From contig JAFEMH010001304.1 in NCBI GenBank assembly GCA_022495995.1, positions 248,001 through 312,000 of the forward strand: a stretch of DNA of 64,000 bases, written 5' to 3'. Each line of letters starts with the position of its first letter. The first letter of the stretch is position 1. Shown in pieces: positions 22,764 to 34,159 of the stretch. This DNA is from Adenophora triphylla var. japonica (lineage: Eukaryota > Streptophyta > Magnoliopsida > Asterales > Campanulaceae). A model generated the notes under the pieces. The model ran no database searches. It was not told the origin of the DNA and saw only the letters and a list, made by a program, of their open reading frames with translations. A program made the translations under genes and the position numbers.

Positions 22764-23841
22764 TGTAGCGATGCGTGAATTTTTTAACATCTCGGAGTCG
22801 CCACTTATTATTTATCGATGGAAAACAATAAGAAAAACCTTTTTAATATTTTTAAGAGATTCAAGGGTTCGGGGGTTAAGTTATGAAATGGGTAGGTCAA
22901 GGAGCATCCATTCCACCCAATCCGAAGATTGGTCTTGCTAATTAGGTGTTATTAATCTAATCAATCTATGAACAATAAAAAGAAACAAATAAACCCTAAT
23001 TAATTTATTAATTAGGAATGTCGGATCGTATGCTTCGAGATCGCCTCCATGAATTGAAGGGACTCTAGGCTAATCCTTTTGATGGGATTACACTACTCAA
23101 AAATCAATAGAGGGATTGAGAAGAGAAACGAAATTTAAAGGGATGATTACCTTTTGAGAAGAGATTCGGACAGAGTTTCGACTCAATCCTAGAGTCGAAA
23201 CTTGATGCGGACAGAGCTTCGCCTCAATCCTTGATTCGGATCTTGATGCGGACAGAGCTTCACCTCAGTCCTTGATTCTTTCTTCGATGTTTGTTGATCA
23301 ACAAGGTTGATAAACAAACTTTAGGTGATTTAGGGTGATTTTGTAGGAATCTTTCAGGGAGAGAAATCCACAAAATGTGTGTGTTATGTGTTTTCGATCG
23401 GGGATCGGGGACCTCTGAAATACTAGAAGTCATCCATTATTTATAGGGGTTTAAGAGGTGGATGAATGACTTGGTCACCAAGTTTAGGAGACTCAAGTGG
23501 ATTGGGACTCCTCCCAAGGAAGCTTCCAGAACCCTCTAGTCAGTAGAGACCCGGATTAGATGATATTTATCAAGAAAAGAGGTTGAAACGGAGAAGGAAA
23601 GTGATTCTGCACATCCTGCAGAGGGGTTGTCTCGCGCGAGACATGTTCCACGCGGGACAACTAGTCTGATGACCATTTTGTCCTCTTCAGTTATTCCGTT
23701 AGTCAGTTAGGTCCAAAACTAACGAGGTTAGTTTAAAACTTAATGAAACATGACGAAACTGATATGCTTTCATCAAAACACAAAAGAGAGACAAAGAGTA
23801 GTGTAATCATGTAATTATTGGTTCAGAATGGGGTGTCTACA
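22764..23841 (-). repeat. Tat-type LTR, left (3' LTR in element orientation)
   Basis: The LTR has TGTAGC...TCTACA ends and a sense-strand TATA box (CCTATAAATAATGG near 23440). It also holds a CG-rich palindrome pair, TCTCGCGCGAGAC and ACGCGGGACA, at 23629-23660. About 30 bp inside its left end it has GGAGTCGCCACTT, the reverse complement of the element's primer-site word GGCGACTCC. Confidence 0.9.
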
Positions 23842-23893
23842 GAGCCCCTCAGCGATAAGACTTATGTAAGAAGTTATGACGTCGATAGAAAAT
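23842..23893 (-). other. Tat-type element internal stub with polypurine tract
   Basis: This is all of the internal region left of the nested copia element. It starts GAGCCCCTCAGC, which on the minus strand is the purine-rich tract GCTGAGGGGCTC next to the 3' LTR. It ends with AAAAT, the target duplication of the nested element. Confidence 0.75.
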
Positions 23894-25409
23894 TGTTGGT
23901 CCCAAAGGTGGCAACAAGGGTGAAAATACAGCTAGAGGGGGGGGGTGAATAGCTGTTACAAATTTTTCGCCCTCTTTTAAAAAACTAAACCTCTTGCTTA
24001 CAAAATCCCCTTGCAGTTGATAATAGACTACAAGTGATGATGTAAAATGCACAGCGGAATAATAGAGTATAAGCGGTTTGGTAGGCGGTTTGTAAAATGC
24101 GGTTTTGCTAGGCGGTTTTGGTAAGAGCAGTTTTACAAACACGTGTGTTTTTGACAATGTTAACTCCAAACACTATTTCACAATAATGGATAACTAAAAT
24201 AAGATCAAACAGAGATAGAGATAAATAATTAGTAATCACAGGAAATATAAATGCAGAAATATAAGAACACGTGATTTGGAGTGGTTCAATCGATAAACGA
24301 TCTACGTCCACTACCAAGATGGTTAGTCTTGGATTTTCAAGAGTGATTTTACTATTGAGTTTGAGAGATTACAAGATACAAAGATCGTTACTCAAATATA
24401 AAATCTATTCTATGAAGATCAAATCCTAAGACTATAACCAGTGTATCTCAAATGAATAAACTATGTGTTTAAACAAGTGAGGTGTGTGTGTGAGAACAAG
24501 ATTAAGGCTCTTTAAATCTGAGAGATGTAGAGCTCAATGATTCTTGAATGTGTTAAGGCTTGATTTCTGGGCTGGGGAATATTTCTTGAAGTATGAAGAT
24601 GAAGATTCAAAGGACTTAGAATTTCTGGGCAGAGCTTCAACTTCTCATGAACACAGCAATTTCTCAATGTTCAAGCAATCTTCAAATGATGAAGGTTGGG
24701 GGTATTTATACCCAAGCATCAGGAATATAGCTGTTAGACACAGCTGTAATTAGTACAGTCCTTGATGCTTTCCCATTGGTTCACAGCAACCACTTTTGTC
24801 CTTTGGAACTGTTGATGCAGGTAAAGCTGATCAGACCTCAGCTGCAATCAAGTAGGTTAGGACATCTGTCACCTTTATGAGATCCTTGCAGATTTGCTCT
24901 GACATTGGGTCACGTGACAAGATATGGTGGTTGACATTTGATATTGCTGACGTGGATTCCAACGGTCAAAGAGTTTCACTTCAAGTTCCAATCATTGGGG
25001 CGGTTCTGGAGTATAAGCGGTTCGACATGTGCGGTTGATAACTCCAGTGAGGTTGCAGAGTGCGGTTGATGATGAACTGCAAGGGTGCGGTTCATTATAG
25101 GGCGGTTGCACTGAAGTGGTTCAAAGGTAATTTCAAACAAGGAGTTCCACCAAGCAAGTGCTAGAAGCGGTTTTGCTAGGGCGGTTGGAAGGGCGGTTTG
25201 AATCTTCTGAACTGCAACTCTCAATTCCAATGAGTCTTGTGCCAGTCTTCAAAGCCTAAATTAACCTATTCTATAAAATGGACTTAGCTAAAAAATTGAA
25301 GTCTAATCTTCATTACATAGGGTCCTAAAGTCCTTAAAATAGACAGGAGGTTTATGGTATCAATCAAATCTAATACAAAATAGGAGGGTTAAAACATGCA
25401 TACCCAACA
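23894..25409 (-). repeat. Sirevirus-like LTR, left (3' LTR in element orientation)
   Basis: It has TG...CA ends, a sense-strand TATA box (GGTATAAATACCC, 24703-24716) and thirteen GCGGTT words clustered at both ends. A run of about ten G (23937-23947) interrupts the sequence relative to its partner. Confidence 0.95.
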
Positions 25410-25926
25410 ATCTCCCCCTATTTGATTGATTCCATTACCTACTACAGCAAAAGCAAACATTATACTTGGTAAAAAAATGTTCATAAGAATAATCATGGTA
25501 AGTCATGTCCAAAGTTAATGCACACACAAGCTTGAGCTATAGATTTCTATACTTTTGAAAGATTAAAAACTTACAATTTGAAAAGTATAGAAATGCATTC
25601 AGTGCACTTAAAAAGTATGAGTTTAAGTTCAAAGTGCAGTTTAAATTGAATGTTTAAACATCAATTCAAAAGAATGATTTTTAAGTTGAAAAATATTTGA
25701 ATGAGGTTTAAGACCATAAGCGGTTTCATTGTTCTACAAACAAGCAGTTTGATATGAACAAGGTTTTGGAACCATGATGCAATTTCCATTAATTCCTAAG
25801 ATGATTACAAGTACAGGAATGAAGGAAAATTACAAGGTTACAAACAAAATAAAGTAAGTTGGACAAAGAAAATACAAGGAGAGTGCGGTCCAACTTACAC
25901 AAGCGGTTCAAAAAAGGAAAAATGGT
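25410..25926 (-). other. 3' untranslated region and polypurine tract of the Sirevirus-like element
   Basis: It begins with the polypurine tract next to the LTR (ATCTCCCCCTATTT on the plus strand). The rest is AT-rich and non-coding, with a few GCGGTT words. No gene. Confidence 0.75.
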
Positions 25927-28809
25927 TTACTGCTGGGGCGGCTTGTTAACTTCATGATCAGCTCCACTTGGCCCAGCTCTTGATTGGTCTGGTGCAAATG
26001 CTTTCCTCAGTCTTCTAACTTCCTCTGCGGTTCTGGTGAGAGTTGACTCTAGCTTCTTCAAAGCGTTAACAGAGTGGGCAGAAGTAGAATTTGTGGCACC
26101 AACCGCTTTGGTGTTTTCCACAAGATTGTCTCTGATAGTATCCAGCTGAACATGGAGGGAAGAGTAAAGGGAATTGAAGATGGTGTGCACTTCCTCCTGA
26201 ACAGCTACAGCTAGCCCGAGCTTGAATGGCTTGTTCCATTGGTTCAAGATCCACAGATACCTTCAGGGAGGTTTTGAGATCATTGACTGTTGAGCCAAGT
26301 TTTGAATTGAATCCTTCCCTGAGGTTGTCCAGGCGGTCGTTGAATTCATCTTGTATTTCATTCAGCTTTGCCTTTACTTCTCCAGCAATAGTATCAAGAT
26401 TGACCTTAGAATCTACTTTGAATATGTCAATCTGTTCCAACACTTCTTCACGCAAAGAGTCCAGAGCGGTTTGAGTTTGGCAAATGGTTTAGGCTATGCC
26501 CCTGGTCTTGAGTTCAGAATAGTGAGAAATTTGGAACTAAGTTCTCCAAGATCCTTCTCAATGGCTTTACAAATCTTTTCACCAAGCTCATTAAGGATCT
26601 TGTTCAGCTCAGCAAGAGATGCCTTATCTCCCAAGGCTTTGAGCATTCCATCTTCCAAGGATTTTTGAAAGGCTTTAAAACAAGCTTCAGCAGTGGATTT
26701 AACCATTGAAGCGGTTTCATCCAAGGAAGCGGTTGACGGAGATGGAGTTGCTGTAGATCTCTCCCCCTTAATGGCATCAATCAATGAAGATTTAAGAGCA
26801 GCCATCTCAAGGGATTGAGAATCTACCTTGGCTTGAAGGGAGGTATTGGAGGCGGTCAGCTTGATGATGTGGCCTTGATTGATGAGGAGTTGGCCTTGAA
26901 TAAGGTTAAGGGTTTGAAGGATTTGGGAGTAGTCTGTGGGAGGAGCGGTTGAGGGTGAAGCGGTTGGGAAAATGGGAGGCGATTGAGTTTGGTTGGTTTC
27001 AGGAGCGGTTTGTGTCTGAGGAGGTTTTGGAGGAGGGGTCTTTTGAGTATGTGGGGAATCTTGGGGAGTTAAGGATTTTTGAGGGGAATTGGATCTGGAG
27101 CGGTTAGGGGTGTTGGAATGGGAGCGGTTTAGATGAGGGGAATTGACAGGGGTTGGGTCATCCCTAACAGATTTGGATGTGGCATGTCCAGCAGAGGGCT
27201 TGGACTGCCATTGTTGATAAGCTTGGGATTTGGTAGGTGTTTGGTTGGAGTGTTGGGAATTTATGGAATGGGAATGTTGGGGTGAGTTATATTGGGATTG
27301 AGAAGATAGGGGTGATAGTGATTTTCTGGGAGAAGGTGAAGGAGAATTTTGAGGAGGGGAATTTCTGGTAGGTGAAGGAGTGGGTGAGGGTTGGACAGGC
27401 TTGGTTTTCTTGAAGGTTTTCTTTCTGGCCGCCATTTTCTTCCTCTGAGGTTTCTCCCCCTGAGATTGTGCGGCTTTGTTGGGGGAAGGTGTTATGGATT
27501 TGGATTTTGATGGGGATTTGGAAGGGGATTGATGAGGGGATTGAACAGGAGATTGAGTGTTTGGGGTAGGAGACGGTCTCTCTTCTTGAAGCGGTTCTTG
27601 TTGAGGAGCGGTTGTGTCAACAGTCTTTCCTTTGTGTTGATACTTCTCAGCTTGTTCCTTGGCCAATCTATCAATTCTGTCTTGAAGAACCTTCATCTGT
27701 TCTTCCACAGTCAATCCAGCCATCTCATCTCTGGCTTTCTTGGCTCTAGCCACCAAGTTTGGAATACTTGGGTCTTCTTCCTCTTCTTCATCATCTTCAT
27801 CCACCAAGTGCAAGGTTTCAGGTTCCTTAGAGGATTTCTTCCTTTTGCTTGTACCAGCTCCATCATCAGCAGTAGGCGGTTTGGATGCTGGAGCGGTCTT
27901 GGTCCTCTTGGGAAGCGGTTCAACTCTTGCTTGGGGCTTCCTGGACCGCTTGGTAGCTTTAGTTTGAGGAGCGGTTGTAGGATCTCTGAGCTCATAAGGT
28001 TCCTTCAAGGGATAGGTGTCTGCATCATACAAAGATTTGTATAATGCATCTCCATTTGCATATCTGAAGGTGTGGCAAGCAAGCAGTCCTAGGCAATCAT
28101 CTGAGCAGTCCACCATAAGTTCTGGATTCTTGGTGACCATATCATCTAAATGCTCATAGTCCATCAACAGAGCGGTTATGATCCTGCAGAAAGGTCTCCA
28201 CCTCTGATCTTCACCTTTGACCTTGGACTGATAGGTCTCAATGCTATCCTTAATTTCCATGTAGAGGATTTTAGGCCAATGCAGTTGAATCTCCATAAAT
28301 ATAGCAGAACTATACATCCATTATTGGGATGTAAAGTTGTTGTGATTTCCTGTCTTCCCACAGATGGATCTTCCAACTAGATGACCTATAAAGTTCATCA
28401 GCTCACCAAAATTCTTTCTGGGGATCTTCTTGTACTTCTTAGACAGGGTGTCTACTTTGGCGGTTTGGAGAGTAGCATTGTCTTGAATAACCTGATCAAC
28501 CTCTAAGGGAGCTCCACCAACAGTAAATCTGAAAAGCCTTCTGATGTCAATGTAGTCTATGGAGAGCTTCATGCCTTCAACAACAGCGGTCAGGCAGGCA
28601 ACTTTTTGACCTTGATCTAGAACTCTTGATCTTTTCTTTGCAGTTGCAAAGAACTGGTCCACAAACGAAGGCACTATGAAATCTTGGTTCTTGGTGAAAA
28701 GCGGTAGGATGCCTGAAACTCTTAGCTTCCTCAGCAACTCCCTTCCAAGAGCATCTGTTTTGAGCTCTTCCTCATTTACTTCCCAACCTGGTAGGAAGGT
28801 AGTTGGATC
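25927..28809 (-). pseudogene. Extra (env-like position) gene of the Sirevirus-like element, main exon
   Basis: From a splice acceptor at 28810-28811 the frame opens DPTTFLPGWEVNEEELK and continues into PSFVDQFFATAKKRSRVLDQ. A single in-frame TAA (near 28320) separates it from the 607-codon stretch ending at 26494. That stretch has a globular start (MEIQLHWPKILYMEIKDSIE), basic and then acidic segments (DEDDEEEEEDP) and about 230 residues rich in Pro, Ser, Gln and Thr. A heptad-like helical tail follows (LAELNKILNELGEKICKAI). Two frameshifts near 26490 and 26240 lead to more coiled-coil sequence ending at 25927. Position after pol, a proline-rich middle and a C-terminal coiled coil recall the env-like ORF of sireviruses. 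I see no membrane segment, so function is unknown. Confidence 0.75.
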
Positions 28810-29744
28810 CTACAAGTTTAAAATTTCAAGTGTTAGATCCATTTGTGTATTCATAGTTCACATGCGGTTTGAGCACCAAGCGATTGAGCAATGGTGCGGT
28901 TTGAAAATTTCAAACCCCAAGTGAAACCATGAATACTTAAACAAATAATGAGGACTTGAGAATAAAATTACTTAAGTACGTGGCATTGTAATCCAAACTT
29001 ATCCCACCGCTATGCGGTGATTAGAGAGGAATTTCTTGGTTTCCAGCCTATATACTTAGTAAAATCTCAAAAGCAATGAAGGAAGGAATTTAACCAGCAT
29101 GCGGTTTCAAAATATTTGAAAATGCGGTTTAGAACATGCGGTTTAGGTTGAATAGGTGAGGAGCGGTTTGAAACAAAAAATCCTAAGCGGTTGCATACAA
29201 GCGGTTTCAAACCAAAATGAAATCCAAAAATTTCTGAAAAAGTTGAAAATTTTCTAAGTGTTGGAAAACACTTTCTCAGAATCAAGGCATCCAAAATATA
29301 TGATTTTTCAAGAACAGTTCATGGGTTTCATGAAGAACACGAAGAACATACATGAACACCAAGAACAGAGATTTTCAAAACTTGACTAAAATCAACAAAT
29401 AGCATGTCAAAATGATCACATTGGGAAGGGGATTAACAATATATCATTAAAATTACAACCTTTACCCAGAATCATCAAGAAACACTAAAAATGTAAAGTG
29501 GGTTTTCGAAGTAGAGAAACTGAAAATCATAAAATTAGCACTCACATCATGCATTGATCATGAAATAAATTACATATATCTAATCTAAGCATGAATCCGA
29601 GCATATCCCAACAAAAATCATTGAAAAAGAGTAACAAATAAGATCAAAATCACCAAAGTTATGAACTGAAGAATACGAACAGTTTATGAGTGTTCATCCA
29701 TGGCAGAGTTTGAAGAAACTAAGAGTTAGGGTTATAGATGTTAC
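28810..29744 (-). other. Intron of the extra gene in the Sirevirus-like element
   Basis: The donor GTAACATC follows the codon ATG at the end of exon 1. The acceptor TTGTAG precedes GATCCAACTACC. The reading phase is preserved across the junction (phase 0). The intron is AT-rich with eight or so GCGGTT words. Splicing is inferred from sequence only. Confidence 0.6.
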
Positions 29745-29825
29745 CATTTCCAGAATAGGTTTCTTTGCCCTAGCAACAGTTGAGGCCCTTTGTCTCTTAG
29801 AAGTAGGTTTTGATGTTGTTGCCAT
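29745..29825 (-). CDS. First exon (27 codons) of the extra gene
   Basis: The ATG at 29825 follows an in-frame stop-free leader and opens MATTSKPTSKRQRASTVARA. This is a short basic N-terminus with KRQR and RAKK clusters that could act as a nuclear signal. It ends at a GT donor. A TATA box lies about 120 bp upstream, followed by a CT-rich leader. This layout of promoter, untranslated leader, short exon and intron argues for a separately transcribed gene. Confidence 0.6.
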
Positions 29826-29945
29826 TTATGATTAACTTTTGAAAATGGAGGTTTTGTAAAGGTTTTTAGAGAGAGAATGAGTAGGTAAACAGAGAGAGGA
29901 TGGTTGCAGAGAGTTGGCAGAAAAGGATAGAATTTCACCAACTTA

Positions 29946-29958
29946 GGTTTATATAGGG
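29946..29958 (-). promoter_or_regulatory. Internal TATA box for the extra gene
   Basis: The minus strand reads CCCTATATAAACC about 120 bp before the proposed ATG. A CT-rich leader (CCTCTCTCTG, CATTCTCTCTC) follows, typical of plant 5' untranslated regions. Not experimentally known. Confidence 0.55.
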
Positions 29959-30426
29959 TGAAGGGGGCAGGCAGTTGGTTCAGAAGAAATGATTGAAATT
30001 TAACCAACTGTTGCACCCTTTCACCTCCTGCACCTCTCTCAATGACGGCTGACATGAGGGTTTTTAATGCTCATGTCCCCTTAGCATTAAATGCTCTTAA
30101 TTTTGAAATAAACGAGGGAAAACATTTGCAAAAATACCCTTATGTCAAAAATAAGGATTAAAAATAAATAAAGGAATTTGAACAGTTTTTTTTTTTTTTA
30201 AATAAAGATAAGCAATAAAAATAGACAGAGTTTACTTCTTGTTGAAATGTGGTTTTGATCCAAGCGGTCAGACTGCAAGAAGCGGTTGGAAACTGGCGGT
30301 TGGATGCAGGCGGTTGGATCTCTTGCGGTTTTGGCACAGGCGGTTCAACAGAAGTGGTTTGATTCCAAAAGGAATTTTAACCTAGACTCACTCAACAAAC
30401 AAGTTAGCAAATAAAAAGTATGGAAT

Positions 30427-32031
30427 TTATTTAAGTTCAAGCATACCCATTTTTCCTCTGAGAAAAGAAAATCTCTTGGAGTCAAGAGCATTTGTGAGGA
30501 TATCAGCAATCTGGTTGTCTGTCCCCACGTACTCTAAATGGATATTCCTCTTCTCCACATGATCTTTGAGGAAATGATACTTGATATCTATGTGATTGGT
30601 CTTGGAATGCATGACAGGGTTGTTGGAGACTGAAATTGTTGAAGTGTTGTCACACATGATGGGGCAATTCCCTTCATGGATTCCATAGTCTACCAACTGC
30701 TGCTTCATCCAAAGGATTTGACAGCAACAACTACCAGCAGCAATGTACTCAGCCTCTGTGGTTGACACTGAAACTGATGCTTGCTTCTTGCTGGCCCAAG
30801 CAACTAGTCTATTCCCAAGGAAATGACAAGTACCACTAGTGCTTTTCCTGTCAATAGTGCAAGCTGCATAATCTGCATCTGAATAACCCACAAGATCGAA
30901 GTTCGAATCTTTGGAATACCAAAGTCCAAGGTTAGTGGTTCCAGATAAATAGCGGATTATACGCTTGACTGCAATAAGATGTGCTTCTCTAGGATCAGCT
31001 TGGTAACGAGCACATACACAGACACTAAACATGATATCTGGCCTACTAGCAGTTAAGTAAAGTAATGAGCCGATCATACCTCGATATAAAGTCTGATCAA
31101 CTTTCTTACCTTTGAGATCCTTATCTAGCTTATTGCCGGTGGCCATAGGAGTATCATATGCTTTAGCATTCTCTAATCCAAACTTCTTTATTAGCTCTTT
31201 GGTATATTTGGCTTGGCTAAGGAAAATACCTTCTTCGCATTGCTTGATTTGAAGCCCGAGGAAGAATGTTAATTCTCCCATCATGCTCATCTCAAACTTG
31301 CTTTTCATTAGCTTCTCGAAACGCTTACAAAGTAACTCATTAGTAGAACCAAAAATAATATCATCGACATAAATTTGAACAAGTAAAGTATGCTCATTAT
31401 ATTTGGCAATAAAAAGAGTTGTATCGATTTTACTGCGTTTAAATTCTTTTTCTAGTAAAAATTTAGAGAGAGTCTCATACCATGCCCTTGGAGCTTGCTT
31501 AAGTCCATACAAAGCTTTCTGGAGTTTGTAGACATGATTGGGAAATTTGGAGTCTTCAAATCTAGGCGGTTGGGCAACGTACACGGTCTCTTGCAGTTCG
31601 CCGTTGAGGAAAGCACTCTTTACGTCCATTTGATATAACTTGAAACGCTTGAAAGAGGCATAGGCTAAGAAAATTCTGATAGCTTCCAATCTTGCAACTG
31701 GAGCAAAGGTTTCATCATAATCAATTCCTTCTTCTTGCCTATATCCTTGTGCAACCAACCTTGCTTTATTCCTAGTGATGCTTCCATTCTCGTCCATCTT
31801 ATTCCTAAATACCCACTTAGTTCCTATCACTCCTTGATCCTGAGGTCTAGGCACCAAAGTCCAGACCTTGCATCTTTCAAACTGGTTGAGTTCTTCTTGG
31901 ATAGCAACGACCCAACTGGAATCTTGGAGTGCTTCATCAATCTTCTTAGGTTCAACTTGAGATAAAAGTGAAGTATGCTCGTCATAGTTTGATCTCCTTG
32001 TTTGAACACCGTAAAACAGATCACCAATCAC
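30427..32031 (-). CDS. Copia reverse transcriptase-RNase H, open
   Basis: A 534-codon open frame carries the full reverse transcriptase and RNase H of a copia element. It includes [10 protein letters not shown] and [14 protein letters not shown], then [30 protein letters not shown] and [12 protein letters not shown]. The YVDD active site follows ([12 protein letters not shown]). RNase H comes next ([16 protein letters not shown] and [12 protein letters not shown]) and ends near [11 protein letters not shown]. No stop interrupts it. It is separated from integrase by a frameshift at about 32030, where the two frames overlap by four bases. The enzyme copies element RNA into DNA in the particle. 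Confidence 0.92.
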   Translation of the reverse strand: MIGDLFYGVQTRRSNYDEHTSLLSQVEPKKIDEALQDSSWVVAIQEELNQFERCKVWTLVPRPQDQGVIGTKWVFRNKMDENGSITRNKARLVAQGYRQEEGIDYDETFAPVARLEAIRIFLAYASFKRFKLYQMDVKSAFLNGELQETVYVAQPPRFEDSKFPNHVYKLQKALYGLKQAPRAWYETLSKFLLEKEFKRSKIDTTLFIAKYNEHTLLVQIYVDDIIFGSTNELLCKRFEKLMKSKFEMSMMGELTFFLGLQIKQCEEGIFLSQAKYTKELIKKFGLENAKAYDTPMATGNKLDKDLKGKKVDQTLYRGMIGSLLYLTASRPDIMFSVCVCARYQADPREAHLIAVKRIIRYLSGTTNLGLWYSKDSNFDLVGYSDADYAACTIDRKSTSGTCHFLGNRLVAWASKKQASVSVSTTEAEYIAAGSCCCQILWMKQQLVDYGIHEGNCPIMCDNTSTISVSNNPVMHSKTNHIDIKYHFLKDHVEKRNIHLEYVGTDNQIADILTNALDSKRFSFLRGKMGMLELK

Positions 32032-33222
32032 ATTTGTGAGGGGTGGCTAGCGACTTCACGAACCTCAGGGGTAAGTGCGGTTGGGTGAGGTTTCTTGAAG
32101 ATCTTCAATTGGAACGTCGTTAGATCCTTGGCGAAGTCATGGAAGGTAAGTTGACGAAGAGGTTCTATAAGCTGTATAGGGGAATTCTCAACTTCTTCTT
32201 CCCTTGAAGTTGCATCTGGAGTAGGAACTTCAGGTGCGGTTTCAAAGGTGCGGTTTGAGGGAATTTCAGTTGAGGGTGCTGAATTTTGCGGTTGAGATTC
32301 AGGTGCGGTTTGAGATGGTTCACCTGGTTCATTATGCTCAACAAAATCATCAGCAACATTTGGAGCCAAATGTGGCTCAAGGAGAGAATGCTCATCAAAA
32401 GTAACATGGACAGACTCAACTATTTTTAAACTAATTTTATTGAAAACACGAAAAGCTTTTGAATGTTTAGCATACCCAACAAAAATACCTTCGTCGGCTT
32501 TAGCTCCGAATTTACCTCTATTTTCTCTTCCGTTGTAGAGGACAAAACATTTGGAGCCAAAGATCTTGAAGAATGCAATGTTGGGGGTTCTTCCTCGCCA
32601 AAGCTCATAGGGAGTCTTGTTATGGGTTTTGTTGATGAGGGAGCGGTTCTGAGTGAAGCATGTGGTATTGATTGCTTCAGCCCAAAAATACTGAGGTAGC
32701 TTTGCTTCAGATATCATTGTCTTTCCAGCCTCAATCAACGTCCTATTCTTCCTTTCCACAACCCCATTTTGTTGTGGAACACCAGCGGTTGAAAAATTGT
32801 GATCAATCCCATGGTCATCACAATACTGACCAACGCCATTGTTCTTGAATTCTGTTCCATTATCTGATCGAACACTAACGATGTCGTCTTCTTTTTGAGT
32901 TTGGAGCCGTCTAAAGAGTGCGGTGAGAATCTCATAACAATCATATTTGGAAATCATCATCTCAACCCACGTATATCTTGAATAATCATCCACCACCACT
33001 AAGGTATATCTATTTCCTCCAATGCTGGCAGTGGTTACGGGTCCAAACAAATCTATGTGAAGCAGTTGTAAGCATCTTGAAGTTGATGGAGCGGTGCTTG
33101 CTTAGTGAAAGGCAAACAGCCTTGGGCCCCTTACCAAAGTGGCATACCTTTGCATTTCTCTGGATGATGGTCAGCCACTTTAGGTAAACCACGAACGAGG
33201 TTTTCCCTACCAATCTTTGCAA
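32028..33222 (-). pseudogene. Copia integrase
   Basis: The DDE core is readable: DMFGP-like start, TLVVVDDYSRYTWVEM, VRSDNGTEFKN and QQNGVVERKNRTLIE. FKIFGSKCFVLYNGRENRGK and the C-terminal FVGYAKHSKAF block follow. The linker to reverse transcriptase is Glu/Pro/Thr-rich and dense in GCGGTT words read in different phases. One frameshift at 33050-33130 separates it from the upstream protease/pre-integrase part, and another near 32030 from reverse transcriptase. All three acidic catalytic positions appear intact. Confidence 0.88.
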
Positions 33223-33712
33223 GATACTTGAAGTTCAAGTGGCTCAATCTCTTGTGCCATAGCCAACTATTTTCGCTCACATTCTTAGCTACAAAACAGA
33301 GATTAGTAATACTACATGCAGAATTTAGATCGATAATAAAAATATTACTCTTACGAATCCCTGTGAGTAGGGTGACGCCGGAGATGCTATCTTTGATAAA
33401 GCAATTTGATGACGTGAAGTTGCAAAGCATTCCTTTGTCGCAAAATTGAGAAATTGAAAGGAGGTTGTGCTTGAGTCCTTCAACAAGAGAAACCTTCTCA
33501 ATGGTTAGGTTTCCTCTCCTTATAATACCATATCCAATGGTCTTGCCTTTGTTGTTGTCACCAAAGGTTACAGACGGACCACTTGCTTCAACGACATCTT
33601 CAAGTAATGATCTATCTCCAGTCATATGTCTTGAGCGACCCTTTGTCAAGATACCATTCATTATCCTTAGAGTGACCGGCCATGAAGCGAGAGGACACTG
33701 AAATATAAACAT
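33131..33712 (-). pseudogene. Copia protease end and GAG-pre-integrase domain
   Basis: SRHMTGDRSLLEDVV is the stretch that follows the aspartic protease active site in copia elements. Just before it the expected D-S-G is not readable (LTKGRSRHM), so the active site is lost or out of frame. GNLTIEKVSLVEGLKHNLLS follows. The pre-integrase HHCC region (LWHKRLSHLNFKYL ... KVADHHPEKCKG) ends the segment. Confidence 0.82.
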
Positions 33713-34159
33713 TAAGAACGAGGTCCCCCTTTATTCCTTGGGTCACGAAGTTAGCAACCCTTTCGACCCACACACCTTTGACGAAGGAGGTTTACTCTTC
33801 CTGGCATTGGATGTGAACCGCAAAAGGCATTCTGCAGCCTTGTGACCTAAACCATCACACACGAGAACATTTTATAATAGCTACAAGCATCATGAGGTTT
33901 TACTAACTCTTTACTCTTCTTAGGAGTTGCATGCGGTTTGAGAAACGCGGTTTCACCCTTAACAAAAGGCTGGCTTTGGTTTGACCACGTATTTTCTAGG
34001 AACGCTATTCCTGCTTTTGAAGAGCGGGAGGAGCGGTCGAAGAAGAGCGCGGTCGGACACACGGTTACCGAGAACCGCCTAGTTTCCACCGGAAGCGGTT
34101 TTAGGGATGCGGCCAACTCCATAAGCCATTTCTTCTTCGCTACACTCGGAATCCTTTGG

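Noticed and set aside
26494..28317. Transcription-factor or host nuclear gene captured by the copia element
   Set aside because: The SP-rich and basic stretches are suggestive, but position after pol, sense orientation and the GCGGTT words shared with the rest of the element favour a resident gene.
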